DNA from: an uncultured Ilumatobacter sp. | Lineage (GTDB): Bacteria; Actinomycetota; Acidimicrobiia; Acidimicrobiales; Ilumatobacteraceae | Direction of reading: 5' to 3' | Assembly: GCA_937905835.1 (NCBI GenBank) | Contig: CALCXK010000014.1 | Span: 1-26,794 of the forward strand | Length of the DNA stretch: 26,794 nt | In this document: positions 1 through 8,383 of the stretch, piece by piece | How the letters are laid out: every line of letters begins with the position of its first letter | Numbering within the stretch: position 1 is the first letter of the stretch | Notes under the pieces: model-generated | What the model saw: the letters and a program-made list of their open reading frames with translations, nothing else | What the model was told of the DNA's origin: nothing | Database searches by the model: none | Made by a program: the position numbers and the translations under genes

Positions 1-1207
1 GGACCAGGCCAGGGCTGGCAACCGGAATTCGCTCCCGATTCCGCCGAATCTGCCGGCGCAGCACCGTGGCCAACATCGAACCCAGCAGCAGGGTGCTGGC
101 TCCGAAGAGCCAGAGCAGCCGGTAGCTGCCGTTGTCGATGATCACACCGCCGAGCGCCGGCCCGACTGCCGCTCCGATGAACACGCCGACTTGGCTGACT
201 CCTGTCGCTGCCGCTGGCGCTGACGGGTTGTTACGAACCACCGAAAGGTTGAACAGCCCTGGCCACGCCCACCCAAATGCGAAGGCCGGAATCGGTGCGA
301 GGACGTACGTGATCGGCACGTCGATCGCCAGGACGAGCATTCCTAGACCGCCGAGGCCGAACAGCCACACGAGCCGTTGGATTGGGAGGACGCCCCACCG
401 GTCGACCTGCCAGCCCTGGATGAGTCGACTGGCCACCCCGACCAAAGATCCGAGGCTCAACACGAGGCCAGCGGCTCCCGGCCCGAGCCCAGATGCCTCG
501 GCCCCACTCGTGATGAAGCCCACCATCGTTCCGGCGCTCGTCGCCCCAAGGAGCCCGACCAGGGCGTAGAGCACAAGTAATGCCATGCCCAGGTCGGGTC
601 GCGCTGACCGACGATCGCCCGTCGCATTGGCGCTCGTATTGCGATCAGATTGGCTGCGGCGATCGGGTGGAAAGCTGAGCATCGCTCCAACTGCCACCAC
701 GATTCCAGCCACGTAGGCCCATTGCCAGCCGACGGTCAGCGCGATAGCTGGCACCGCGACGCCGCCGAGCAGTGCAGCGGCGGGCATTCCGGACTGCTTG
801 GCAGCGAGGGCGAACCCCAATCGCTCGCCCTCGATGTGCGTTGCGAGCATCAGGTTGGCAGATGGCTGATTGAGCGCATTTCCCGCTCCTGCAACTCCGA
901 GTAGCAAGCAGAACTGCCAGACATTGCGTGCCAGCAATGCAACAGCGAGCATCGCGAGAGCCGACGTCGTCAGGCCGACACGGAATCCCCGACGCGGTCC
1001 GAGCCGCTCGGCGACACGACCCATCGGAGCGGACAAGACGGCTGCAACCCCAAACGACGAGCCCATCGAAAGGCCGACATGGGTGGCGGTCAGGCCGATG
1101 TCGTCACGGAGCTGCACACCGAGCGCGCCAGTTAAAAAGACGGGAAACGCGCTACACATCGTGCCGATCGCGACCACCGGCCAGATCCGTGATGCGCGCT
1201 CGCTCAC
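1..1207 (-). CDS. MFS transporter, partial (runs off left edge)
   Basis: Reading the minus strand from a GTG at 1207 gives about 402 residues, open to the window edge, so the stop is missing. The protein is hydrophobic, with repeated Gly/Ala-rich membrane helices. After the first hairpin it has the loop MGRVAERLGPRRGF, which fits the MFS motif-A position (loop 2-3), and near the C-terminus GVFIGAAVGPALGGVIID, a typical MFS helix-11 region. A basic tail (RRQIRRNRE) suggests only a few residues are missing. By family this is a cytoplasmic-membrane secondary transporter, usually proton-coupled export or uptake of a small molecule; the substrate is unknown. The start is uncertain: the GTG has no close Shine-Dalgarno, an AGGAGA lies about 50 nt upstream, and an in-frame ATG occurs at codon 17. 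It is divergent from the acyl-CoA dehydrogenase across a 164-nt spacer. Confidence 0.82.
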   Translation of the reverse strand, partial: MSERASRIWPVVAIGTMCSAFPVFLTGALGVQLRDDIGLTATHVGLSMGSSFGVAAVLSAPMGRVAERLGPRRGFRVGLTTSALAMLAVALLARNVWQFCLLLGVAGAGNALNQPSANLMLATHIEGERLGFALAAKQSGMPAAALLGGVAVPAIALTVGWQWAYVAGIVVAVGAMLSFPPDRRSQSDRNTSANATGDRRSARPDLGMALLVLYALVGLLGATSAGTMVGFITSGAEASGLGPGAAGLVLSLGSLVGVASRLIQGWQVDRWGVLPIQRLVWLFGLGGLGMLVLAIDVPITYVLAPIPAFAFGWAWPGLFNLSVVRNNPSAPAAATGVSQVGVFIGAAVGPALGGVIIDNGSYRLLWLFGASTLLLGSMLATVLRRQIRRNRERIPVASPGLV

Positions 1208-1359
1208 TGCAAACGACCGAGCAACAGCCTGACAGCCAGGCCGCTCGGCAGCTCTTCTCCTGTGCGCTCCATGGGGCCAACGTACTGGCCATCACGCAGC
1301 GACTCTCAGCTCGACAGCCGGCTGCGACGTCCCCTTCGCTGGCATGCCACCGATGTCTC

Positions 1360-1365
1360 TAGTTT
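1360..1365 (+). promoter_or_regulatory. -10 hexamer of a putative leaderless promoter for the acyl-CoA dehydrogenase
   Basis: TAGTTT fits TANNNT and ends exactly 6 nt before the ATG at 1372. That places +1 on or next to the A of the start codon. There is no Shine-Dalgarno. The same geometry is seen before the genes starting at 7472 and 9878. No convincing -35 is visible. Confidence 0.45.
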
Positions 1366-1371
1366 CCTGAC

Positions 1372-2616
1372 ATGGCGACAGCAGTCTTCGATGAGGCGTT
1401 CCAGTGGTATTCAGAGCAGTGGGCCCCCCATTTGCCACTCGGTGAATGGTGGGACCGACTCGCCACGGCCGGCTGGTCCTTTCCGAAGTGGCCCGAAGGG
1501 TACGGCGGACGCGGCCTGTCGACCGGCGACGCACGAGAGGCAGAGCGGGCGCGGGTCGCAGTCGGCGCTTACGGACCACCCAGGGGCCTCGCCACATTTC
1601 TTGTCGCCCCGACGCTGATGACCTACGGCACTCCCGAGCAGCTCGACCGATTCATGCCGGGCATCGTTCGCGGTACCGACGTCTGGTGCCAGCTGTTCTC
1701 CGAGCCGGGTGCCGGTTCCGACCTTGCTGGCCTCGCAACAGGCGCTGTGCTTGACGGTGATGAATGGATCATCAACGGGCAGAAGGTCTGGAACTCAGGC
1801 GCGCAGCACGCAAAGTTCGGGATTCTGATGGCCCGGTCTGATCCAGAGCAGCCGAAACACAAGGGCATCTCGTATTTCATGATCGACATGGATCAGCCAG
1901 GTGTCGACGTCCGACCGCTGCGCGAGATGACCGGCGACATTGCGTTCAACGAGGTCTTCCTCTCAGATGCACGCGTTTCCGACGCCAATCGGCTTGGCGG
2001 ACAAGGTGAGGGCTGGCAGATTGGGATGACGACGTTGTCGCACGAACGCGACCCGGACAACGCCGGGTCGGGCAGCGGGTTCGTGTTCGGCGGCTCGAAT
2101 CTTGGCGGAACGGTCGGCGACTACGCGTCTGCCGTTGGAGGCCACGTCGATGGCTTTACGCTCGCTATGAGCGGCGGCGCCAACAGGTTGCTCGACAGCC
2201 TCGTCCACGAATTCAACGCTGCGGCTCACCCTGTTCGACGGCAGCAATTGATGCAGTTGTACACCCTGCGCAAGGTGGCGCGCTGGTCGACCGAACGGTC
2301 GATGGCGACGGTCAAGGCCGGCGGGCAGCCAGGCCCCGAAGTATCGACGCTCAAGGTCATCGGCGCCGAGATCTCACGGCGCACGCGAGACCTCGGCCTC
2401 GCGGCGATGGGTCCAAGCGGAATGTTGTGGGGTGATGACGCCCCGACGGGCGGCCAGTTCCAGACCTACTGCATGTTCACGCCGGCGATGTCAATCGCCG
2501 GTGGGAGCGACGAGATCAACCGCAACATCATCGGTGAGCGCGTCCTCGGCCTGCCGCGTGAACCTGGCGAAGCCGAACAGCGCAGCCAACCCTGGTCGAC
2601 TCTCCCGCGCAATTGA
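1372..2616 (+). CDS. acyl-CoA dehydrogenase (FadE family)
   Basis: A 414-residue flavoprotein predicted to make the alpha,beta double bond in an acyl-CoA thioester, passing electrons to an ETF. The sequence shows the middle-domain signature CQLFSEPGAGSDLA (about residues 106-119), which binds flavin and substrate, then NGQKVWNSGA. The C-terminal block is GGSDEINRNIIGERVLGLP (378-396), which closes the FAD site in actinobacterial FadE proteins. The position where medium-chain enzymes carry the catalytic Glu (YEGT) reads AGGS here, so the base must lie elsewhere, as in isovaleryl-type enzymes, or be supplied by a partner subunit. The N-terminal helical domain is a little short. The ATG is supported by the TANNNT box 6 nt upstream. 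Neighbouring CoA-transferase and SDR genes suggest degradation of a CoA-linked lipid or ring compound; the substrate is unknown. Confidence 0.9.
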   Translation: MATAVFDEAFQWYSEQWAPHLPLGEWWDRLATAGWSFPKWPEGYGGRGLSTGDAREAERARVAVGAYGPPRGLATFLVAPTLMTYGTPEQLDRFMPGIVRGTDVWCQLFSEPGAGSDLAGLATGAVLDGDEWIINGQKVWNSGAQHAKFGILMARSDPEQPKHKGISYFMIDMDQPGVDVRPLREMTGDIAFNEVFLSDARVSDANRLGGQGEGWQIGMTTLSHERDPDNAGSGSGFVFGGSNLGGTVGDYASAVGGHVDGFTLAMSGGANRLLDSLVHEFNAAAHPVRRQQLMQLYTLRKVARWSTERSMATVKAGGQPGPEVSTLKVIGAEISRRTRDLGLAAMGPSGMLWGDDAPTGGQFQTYCMFTPAMSIAGGSDEINRNIIGERVLGLPREPGEAEQRSQPWSTLPRN

Positions 2617-2669
2617 ATCAGTCGTCCGGCATGGCACACTAGATCGACCGATGCATGGGGGTTCACAGG

Positions 2670-2918
2670 ATGTCAATCTCAACGGACGACCGGCTTGAGC
2701 TCCATGAGCTACCGGGCCGATACGGCGATGCCATCGACGACCGCGACTGGCCAGCGCTCGATCGGATCTTCACCACCGACGCCGTGTTCGACATGACCGA
2801 CCTCGGCATCGACCCTCTGGTCGGGCTCGCCGGGACTGCGTCGTACTACGACCAGGTCGTGCAGACGGACGACGGCTGGCGAGTGCAGCACCGAGTCGTC
2901 ACTCTCCGTCGCCGATAG
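2670..2918 (+). pseudogene. NTF2/SnoaL-like protein with apparent in-frame central deletion
   Basis: An 82-residue product, starting at the ATG that follows GGGGG by 8 nt; another in-frame ATG is at 2655. The first ~50 residues (DDRLELHELPGRYGDAIDDRDWPALDRIF) match the N-terminal helices of SnoaL-like cone-barrel proteins. The last ~28 (SYYDQVVQTDDGWRVQHRVVTLRRR) match their final strands. Family members are about 130-150 residues. The central strands, including the usual His-rich xxHHxxTN segment, are absent between IDPLVGL and AGTASYYD, with no frameshift. The barrel probably cannot fold, so this is best read as a decaying gene, though a short expressed protein is possible. It is convergent with an intact NTF2-like gene 17 nt away. 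Confidence 0.6.
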
Positions 2919-2935
2919 TTGCGCCTGAGGCGCGC

Positions 2936-3418
2936 CTATTTGGAACGGCCGCGGCGGACGGCCTCGCGCATCAAGGAACGGTTGCCCTCTTCGCGTAGGA
3001 GCACCAGCTTCACCCCGACGAGCTTCCAGCCGTCGGGCGTGCGAATTGCATCGTCGGTATATGTGCCGAACATCGTGTAGCGGTCGCCGCCTTGGCCGGT
3101 GTGCAGCCAATGCTCGGCACGCATGTGCGCGGTGATCGTGGCGCGGTCGCCATCGATCTCGTAGCGGTGCGAGCCCATGAAATGTTGCGACCGTTCGAGG
3201 CCCGCAAACAACACGCCGGCGTTCTTCACAATCAAGTCCGCGGGCGCCGGGCGAGGTGGCGGTTCGGGCTGGTAGTCGCTCATGTCCATAGTGGCCTCGT
3301 CGGCAAAAACCGAACGCCAGAGCACCCAGTCTTTCGTGTCAAGCCCGAACGCGTACCGGTGGATGAGATCACGGAGATCCGACTCGTCAGCAAGCCGTTG
3401 CAGCAGTGCTTCGCTCAC
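2936..3418 (-). CDS. NTF2/SnoaL-like family protein
   Basis: A 160-residue protein of the nuclear transport factor 2 / SnoaL-like cone-barrel fold. It shows the family pattern: N-terminal helices (LADESDLRDLIHRYAFGLD), DW...WRSVFADEATMDM, a central SQHFMGSHRYEIDGDRATITAHMRAEHW, and the end strand DGWKLVGVKLVLLREEG. The fold hosts dehydratases, ketosteroid-isomerase-like enzymes and ligand binders, and the sequence alone does not choose among them. The start is set at GTG 3418 because it forms a GTGA overlap with the CoA-transferase stop; an in-frame GTG at 3430 is the alternative. It is the last gene of the SDR-CaiB-NTF2 operon, so it probably acts on the same intermediate, for example isomerising or hydrating it. 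Confidence 0.82.
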   Translation of the reverse strand: MSEALLQRLADESDLRDLIHRYAFGLDTKDWVLWRSVFADEATMDMSDYQPEPPPRPAPADLIVKNAGVLFAGLERSQHFMGSHRYEIDGDRATITAHMRAEHWLHTGQGGDRYTMFGTYTDDAIRTPDGWKLVGVKLVLLREEGNRSLMREAVRRGRSK

Positions 3419-4581
3419 GACGTCACCCACTCGTCGGTGCCCAACGCTTCGATTCCTTCAGTGCCGACACCGAGCCACTCGTTGAGGACCTCAGCGTTGT
3501 GTTCGCCACGGAACGCAGCGACGCCGACGTCAGACAGGTCGGTGCCCGACCAGCGGTACGGGTTGCGCACAACCTTGCGTGTGCCGCCTGCGCGGTCGTC
3601 GACGTCGACGATGGTGTTGCGGTGTTTGATTGTCGGCGACTCGAGCACCTCGCCGCAGTCACGCACATCGGCCCACGCCAAATTCGCCGTGTCGAACGCG
3701 TCGATCACGGCAGTTCGGTCGGGTAGCGCACAGAGATAGTCCGTGATGACCTTCCGGCGTGACGCGACCTTCTCGCTTATCGTGGCCTCCTTCGGCGTCG
3801 AATCAACGAGGCCAGCGGTGCTCGACAGTTGGTGCCAGATCCAGCGGAGACCCCCCGTCAGCATCTTCGGCCCATCGACGGTTCGCCAGACCTCGCCGTT
3901 GATCGACTCGCTGCGTCTGGCTCCGTCGAGCACATTGACGATGATGTCAGCTGAGAAGGTCATCGCATCGATCATTGCCATGTCGATGTGTTGACCCACT
4001 CCTCCGGCATCACGCATTCGCAGCGCTCCGAGCACCGAGATGACGCCGTGCATCCCGGAGAGGACATCGGCCGCACTGAGGTCGAGGTCGAGCGCCATTT
4101 CACCATCGACGCCCTCCGGCAAGATGCCGGACTCGGCGTGGATGATCGAGGCGTATGCAGCACGTTGCGACTCGGGCCCGTCCTGGCCAAACCCGGTGAT
4201 CGACAGCATGATGAGCTGTGGATTGACACGCTGCAGCGCGGTCCAGTCGAGGCCGAACTTCGCCATGACGCCGGGCCGGAAGTTCTCGATCACGACATCG
4301 GCCTGCGCGGCCAACCGGCGAACCAACTCGGGCCCGTGGTCGGCCTGCAGGTCGATACAGACGTTCCGTTTCCCGCAGTTCTGCTGCGTGAAGTAGGTCG
4401 ACAGCCCTGCCGTCTTGTGCCCCCACAGCCGAGTGACGTCGCCGTCGGGCGGCTCGACCTTCACGACGTCGGCACCGAGATCCGACAGCGTGCGGCCCGC
4501 GATTGGGCCAGCAAACACCCTCGACAAATCGAGGACCTTGACGCCCTCCAACGGTTTGGTGATTGGCCCAGTGAGGGGCAT
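3415..4581 (-). CDS. CaiB/BaiF family (family III) CoA-transferase
   Basis: 388 residues, the usual length for family III CoA-transferases, which move CoA between carboxylic acids through an aspartyl-CoA thioester. Visible hallmarks are the start LEGVKVLDLSRVFAGPIAGRTL, LGADVVKVEPPDGD (about 35-48), NCGKRNVCIDL, IENFRPGVMAKFGLDW (98-113), SITGFGQDGP, and LSAADVLSGMHGV around residue 172, where the catalytic Asp is expected. The ATG at 4581 overlaps the SDR stop by one base (TGATG), and the gene ends in a GTGA overlap with the NTF2-like gene, so all three are translationally coupled. Likely role: attaching or swapping CoA on a catabolic carboxylate. Donor and acceptor are unknown. An alpha-methylacyl-CoA racemase-like activity is a family alternative. 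Confidence 0.9.
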   Translation of the reverse strand: MPLTGPITKPLEGVKVLDLSRVFAGPIAGRTLSDLGADVVKVEPPDGDVTRLWGHKTAGLSTYFTQQNCGKRNVCIDLQADHGPELVRRLAAQADVVIENFRPGVMAKFGLDWTALQRVNPQLIMLSITGFGQDGPESQRAAYASIIHAESGILPEGVDGEMALDLDLSAADVLSGMHGVISVLGALRMRDAGGVGQHIDMAMIDAMTFSADIIVNVLDGARRSESINGEVWRTVDGPKMLTGGLRWIWHQLSSTAGLVDSTPKEATISEKVASRRKVITDYLCALPDRTAVIDAFDTANLAWADVRDCGEVLESPTIKHRNTIVDVDDRAGGTRKVVRNPYRWSGTDLSDVGVAAFRGEHNAEVLNEWLGVGTEGIEALGTDEWVTS

Positions 4582-5441
4582 CAGGTCAGCCGCCCCATCG
4601 AGAGCGTGCCGTCAGGGTCCATCATCTCGATCTGCTCCTGATACAGCCGCAACAACTTTGGATGCGTGAACATCCAAAACTTGCCATGCACGATGCCGTC
4701 GAGCACGATGCGGCCAACCTCATCCGGCTCCATGCCGTTCGACAGGAAGCTGTCGATCTTGCCGCCGAGCTTCTTGCCCTCTGCGCCACGTGGGGCTAAC
4801 TCGCCCTTCGCCGCCTTGCGATTGCGGACGCTGTTGCGACTGATCTCGGTGTTGATCGGGCCGGGGCACAGCACCGATGCATGGTGCGGCGACTTGGCGA
4901 TCCGGAACTCCCGCTCGAGCGTGGCCATCAACGCGATCACCCCACTCTTGGCAACGTTGTAGGGGCCCGCCGCGGCACCGGCGATGAGGCCCGACACCGA
5001 CGACGTCGTGTTGATGTGCCCGCCACTCTCAGACTGCTGAATGAGCGGCTGGAACACCTTGGTGCCGTAGATCGGACCCCAAAGGTCGACGCCCAAGGTC
5101 CACTCCCAGTCGTCAATCGTGACGTTGAACAGCTTCGCGAACACGGCCGCGCCTGCGTTGTTGCAGAGCACGTCGACGCGCTGGTGCGTGTCCATTGCGG
5201 CGTCGGCCATCGCCTGGACATCGCCAAGTTTCGACACGTCGGCCTGCACGCCGATCGCATCATGGCCATCTGCTCGCAAGCCAGACGCTGCCGCTTCGAT
5301 GCGGTCGGCATCAATGTCAGACATCACCACCGACATCCCTGCTGCCGTGAATGCCCGGGCCATACCCAGCCCAATACCTCCGGCAGCGCCGGTGATCACG
5401 GCGACCTTGCCGTGCGGTTCGAACACCAAGTCGTCACTCAT
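4581..5441 (-). CDS. short-chain dehydrogenase/reductase (SDR)
   Basis: 286 residues from the ATG at 5441, which has a GGAG Shine-Dalgarno 7 nt upstream (5449-5452). The frame is open further upstream, but those residues look non-native. Classical SDR features are visible: the Rossmann motif TGAAGGIG (17-24), NNAG (94-97), catalytic Ser in TTSSVSG (about 148), and YNVAK giving Tyr161 and Lys165. An acidic residue after the second strand (SDID) favours NAD(H). It should oxidise a secondary alcohol or reduce a ketone in the cytoplasm. The C-terminal ~60 residues (EPDEVGRIVLDGIVHGKFWMFTHP) resemble SDRs of steroid/lipid catabolism clusters. It is the first gene of the operon with CaiB and NTF2 and is divergent from the flavin monooxygenase by 71 nt. 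Confidence 0.9.
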   Translation of the reverse strand: MSDDLVFEPHGKVAVITGAAGGIGLGMARAFTAAGMSVVMSDIDADRIEAAASGLRADGHDAIGVQADVSKLGDVQAMADAAMDTHQRVDVLCNNAGAAVFAKLFNVTIDDWEWTLGVDLWGPIYGTKVFQPLIQQSESGGHINTTSSVSGLIAGAAAGPYNVAKSGVIALMATLEREFRIAKSPHHASVLCPGPINTEISRNSVRNRKAAKGELAPRGAEGKKLGGKIDSFLSNGMEPDEVGRIVLDGIVHGKFWMFTHPKLLRLYQEQIEMMDPDGTLSMGRLT

Positions 5442-5485
5442 TGCCGTTCTCCAATCTGTGTGGTGGATCCCCCGACCCGATCGCA

Positions 5486-5491
5486 ACGGTA
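5486..5491 (-). promoter_or_regulatory. possible -10 box for the SDR-CaiB-NTF2 operon
   Basis: On the minus strand TACCGT fits TANNNT and would give a leader of about 38 nt that contains the GGAG ribosome site. The same bases lie in the 71-nt divergent spacer shared with the monooxygenase gene, so the two promoters probably interfere or are co-regulated. No good -35 is visible. Confidence 0.28.
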
Positions 5492-5512
5492 GTTCCCCGC
5501 GATGATTGAGGA

Positions 5513-7294
5513 ATGGCCGAAGAGAAGCAGGACAAGTTCGTGATGAACTTCGAGCCGACCGAACGTCCTGGCCGGCCGCCGCAGGAGTACTACGACGAGA
5601 TCAAAGCAAAGTTCGCTGAGCAGCGCGACGTGCGCCTCGGCTACCGCCCACCCGGCACCAACAACTACCGCGATCTCGACGGCGCAATGGCCGACCTCGC
5701 TCGCGACCCATACGCCGACGATTGGGCCGAGCGCGAACCGATCGACGACACCGCCAACGGTGACGAGGTTGACGTCCTGTTCATCGGCGGTGGCTTCTCC
5801 GCGCTCCTCACTTCAGCACGTCTGCGGGAGAAGGGCGTCGAGAGCATCCGCATCGTCGAACGTGGCGCCGATGTCGGCGGAACCTGGTATTGGAATCGCT
5901 ACCCCGGCGTCGCCTGCGATGTCGTTGCGTACGACTACCTCCCACTGCTCGACGAGATGAACTACGTCCCCACGCGGCACTACGCCCAGGGGCCCGAGAT
6001 CTTTGCCCACTGCCAGGCCATCGCCACGAAATACGACCTCTACAACCTCGCGGTGTTCCAGACCACGGTCACCGAGACCCTGTGGGATGGCGACGCTCAA
6101 CGATGGAACATCACGACCGATCGGGGCGACACGATGCGCGCAAAGTTCGTCGTGTGTGCCAACGGCACGCTTGCCAAGCCGCGTCTCGCACGCATCGACG
6201 GCATGGAGCGCTTCCAGGGACACTCGTTCCACACCTCGCGCTGGGACTACAACTTCACCGGCCATGATCTCGAGCAGCTCGGTGACGTGCGGGTCGGCAT
6301 CATCGGCACCGGTGCCAGCGCGGTCCAAATCATCCCCAACCTCGGCACGCACGCGAAAAGTGTCCATGTGTTCCAGCGCACCCCCTCGTCGATCGACGTC
6401 CGCGACGACTGGGAGACCAGCGACGAGTGGGCTGCCAAGTTGGACGACGGCTGGCAGTCCAAGCGTCGCGCCAAGATCGTGTCCAAGTTGCGCGAACAAG
6501 CCGATCGGAAGGGACAACTCCGCCACGGCATCACTCGTGAGGAGAAGATCCGGCGCCAGGAGAACAACAACATCGATCAGATGATGCGGATCCACACACG
6601 CATCGACGACACTGTCGACGACCAAGCGACGGCCGACGCATTGAAGCCGTGGTACATGCTGATGTGCAAGCGGCCCTGCTTCCACAACGACTACCTCCCG
6701 ACGTTCAACCGGCCAAATGTGCATCTCGTCGACACCCAGGGCCAGGGCATCACCGAGATCGGTGAACGCGGCCCGATCTTCGATGGCGTCGAATACGAGG
6801 TCGACCTGCTGATTTATGCGACCGGCTTCGAAGTGCAACAGACCGGCATTTACAACCGGATCGTCGGTGAGGGCGACGTCGACCTCAACGACAAGTACGA
6901 CAGTGGTATTCGCACGATGCTCGGCATCCACTCGGCCGGCTTCCCCAACATGTTCATCATGGGCGGCTACCAGGCGTCGTTCCAGTTCAACCTCACTGAC
7001 CTACTGCAAGTACAAGGCGACCACATCGCCTACTGCATCTCGCATGCCCGGGCCACTGGTGCCGACACCATGGACGTCACCGCCGACTCTGAGGAGTGGT
7101 GGGTGCAAGAAGTGATCGCACATCGCGGCAAGACCACACGTAACCAGGAGTGCACGCCCGGCTACTACAACTTCGAAGGCCAAGAGAACCGGCGCCAGGA
7201 CGGCAACTACAACGGGGGGTTCCCGGCGTATATCGATCACATCGCCGACGTCGAAGCCGACATGGACGCCCACTTCGTGTTCACCACCGGCTGA
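5513..7294 (+). CDS. Baeyer-Villiger-type flavin monooxygenase (class B FMO)
   Basis: 593 residues. An N-terminal extension of ~85 residues precedes the FAD Rossmann motif GGGFSA (92-97) and the GGTWYWNRYPGVACD block (122-136). The Baeyer-Villiger fingerprint FxGxxxHxxxW[P/D] is present as FQGHSFHTSRWD (234-245). The second (NADPH) Rossmann motif GTGASA follows at 265-270. Family enzymes insert one oxygen next to a ketone, giving an ester or lactone, using NADPH and O2; cyclohexanone, steroid and terpene ketone monooxygenases share this long form. The divergent SDR could produce the ketone substrate (inference). No clear Shine-Dalgarno: GAGGA lies almost against the ATG, so a short-leader or leaderless transcript is possible. 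Confidence 0.92.
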   Translation: MAEEKQDKFVMNFEPTERPGRPPQEYYDEIKAKFAEQRDVRLGYRPPGTNNYRDLDGAMADLARDPYADDWAEREPIDDTANGDEVDVLFIGGGFSALLTSARLREKGVESIRIVERGADVGGTWYWNRYPGVACDVVAYDYLPLLDEMNYVPTRHYAQGPEIFAHCQAIATKYDLYNLAVFQTTVTETLWDGDAQRWNITTDRGDTMRAKFVVCANGTLAKPRLARIDGMERFQGHSFHTSRWDYNFTGHDLEQLGDVRVGIIGTGASAVQIIPNLGTHAKSVHVFQRTPSSIDVRDDWETSDEWAAKLDDGWQSKRRAKIVSKLREQADRKGQLRHGITREEKIRRQENNNIDQMMRIHTRIDDTVDDQATADALKPWYMLMCKRPCFHNDYLPTFNRPNVHLVDTQGQGITEIGERGPIFDGVEYEVDLLIYATGFEVQQTGIYNRIVGEGDVDLNDKYDSGIRTMLGIHSAGFPNMFIMGGYQASFQFNLTDLLQVQGDHIAYCISHARATGADTMDVTADSEEWWVQEVIAHRGKTTRNQECTPGYYNFEGQENRRQDGNYNGGFPAYIDHIADVEADMDAHFVFTTG

Positions 7295-7459
7295 ACAACC
7301 AACGATTGGTACGCCCAGTCCGGATCGTTGTGTAAAAAAGCGCCGGTTTCCATTGTCTCTCCCAGGTTCGACCTGCATGAGGTCTTCCACGGTCGGCCAG
7401 ATCACCCGACCGAATGGATTCGCTGACCCGACGGATCGCCGCCCGCATCCCCATCCGCC
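7295..7459. other. intergenic spacer with two inverted repeats
   Basis: CAACGAT (7300-7306) pairs with ATCGTTG (7324-7330) just after the monooxygenase stop. It could be a weak terminator, but no T-run follows; an A-run does. CGGTCGG (7390-7396) pairs with CCGACCG (7406-7412) across 9 nt, about 50 nt upstream of the next promoter box, and could be an operator. No small gene is apparent. Confidence 0.35.
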
Positions 7460-7465
7460 TAGGTT
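7460..7465 (+). promoter_or_regulatory. -10 hexamer of a putative leaderless promoter for the LLM gene
   Basis: TAGGTT fits TANNNT and lies exactly 6 nt before the ATG at 7472. There is no Shine-Dalgarno. The context (TAGGTT-cgcgac-ATG) closely mirrors that of the acyl-CoA dehydrogenase (TAGTTT-cctgac-ATG). Confidence 0.45.
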
Positions 7466-7471
7466 CGCGAC

Positions 7472-8383
7472 ATGACAGAACGCATGCCTGCCATTGCCCT
7501 CGTCGCCGTTCCCGGCCGACGCGCCCAGACCGTTGAGCTAGCCGTCGAGATCGAACAGCGTGGTTTCTCCGGAATCTACGGCCCCAGCTTCGGCGATGCG
7601 ATGGGGCTGTGCCTGTCGATCGCGCACGCCACGAACACGATCGAGTTCGGTACGTCTATCCAGCCGATCTATCTGCAGCACCCGGTCGCGCTCGCAACGA
7701 CGGCGAGCTATCTGCACGAGATTGCAGGCGGTCGGTTCCGGCTCGGTGTCGGTGTCACCCACGGCCCGGTGATCAAGCAGTTGCAGGTCGAGACCGGCAA
7801 GCCGCTCAGCGACATGCGCAACTACGTCGCCACGATGCTCGATGCCGCGGAGCGCTTGGGCGGACTGCCGGACATCGTGCTTGCGACGCTGCGCGACAAA
7901 ATGGTCGGCCTCTCGGTCGAGGTCGGCGATGGGGCGGTGTGGGCCAACGCATCGCGCAGCCGGATGGAGCACTCACTGGGGCTCGTTCCCGACGATCGCC
8001 GCGCCGAAGGATTCTGGATCGGCAACATGATCCCGACCGTGATCGATGACGACATCGAGGCGGCGCGGGCTCGCAACCGCAAGACGCTGCAGGGGTATGT
8101 TGCGCTGCCGAACTACCGCAACTATTGGATCGACGCGGGCTACGAAGAAGAGATGTCCGCCGTGTCGGTTGCGCTCAAGGCTCGCGACAAAGACGGCGTG
8201 CTGGCCGCGATGAGCAATCGATGGCTCGACGACTGCACGCTCTCGGGTTCGGCCGGCCGCGTGCGCGACGGCGTTGAAGCGTGGTTCGACGCGGGTGTCA
8301 CGTCACCGATCCTCGTTCCGTCATCGACCAGCGGCGGCCAGAACAAGGCGTTCTCCGAACTGTTCGACACGTTCAGCAGTTGA
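7472..8383 (+). CDS. LLM class oxidoreductase (luciferase-like, probably F420-dependent)
   Basis: A 303-residue TIM-barrel protein of the luciferase-like family. Visible features are an N-terminal strand (IALVAVPG), GFSGIYGPSFGDAMGLCLSIAHATNTIEFGTSIQPIYLQHPVALATTASYLHEIAGGRFRLGVG (recorded here only as family-typical blocks, about residues 31-93) and a C-terminal GVEAWFDAGVTSPILVPSS. In actinobacteria, related proteins mostly use coenzyme F420 rather than FMN to oxidise alcohols or reduce double bonds, but the cofactor cannot be proven from sequence. Its stop is followed directly by an msrB remnant. The gene stands alone, and its catabolic role next to the monooxygenase is an inference. Confidence 0.85.
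   Translation: MTERMPAIALVAVPGRRAQTVELAVEIEQRGFSGIYGPSFGDAMGLCLSIAHATNTIEFGTSIQPIYLQHPVALATTASYLHEIAGGRFRLGVGVTHGPVIKQLQVETGKPLSDMRNYVATMLDAAERLGGLPDIVLATLRDKMVGLSVEVGDGAVWANASRSRMEHSLGLVPDDRRAEGFWIGNMIPTVIDDDIEAARARNRKTLQGYVALPNYRNYWIDAGYEEEMSAVSVALKARDKDGVLAAMSNRWLDDCTLSGSAGRVRDGVEAWFDAGVTSPILVPSSTSGGQNKAFSELFDTFSS

Noticed and set aside
5813..6931. Long minus-strand open frame (372 codons) opposite the flavin monooxygenase
   Set aside because: It is a mirror frame of a high-GC gene; the translation has no family features and the plus-strand protein shows all the Baeyer-Villiger motifs.
7261..7340. Intrinsic terminator after the monooxygenase (hairpin followed by AAAAAA)
   Set aside because: The homopolymer is A on the coding strand, not T, so it is not an intrinsic terminator in that direction.
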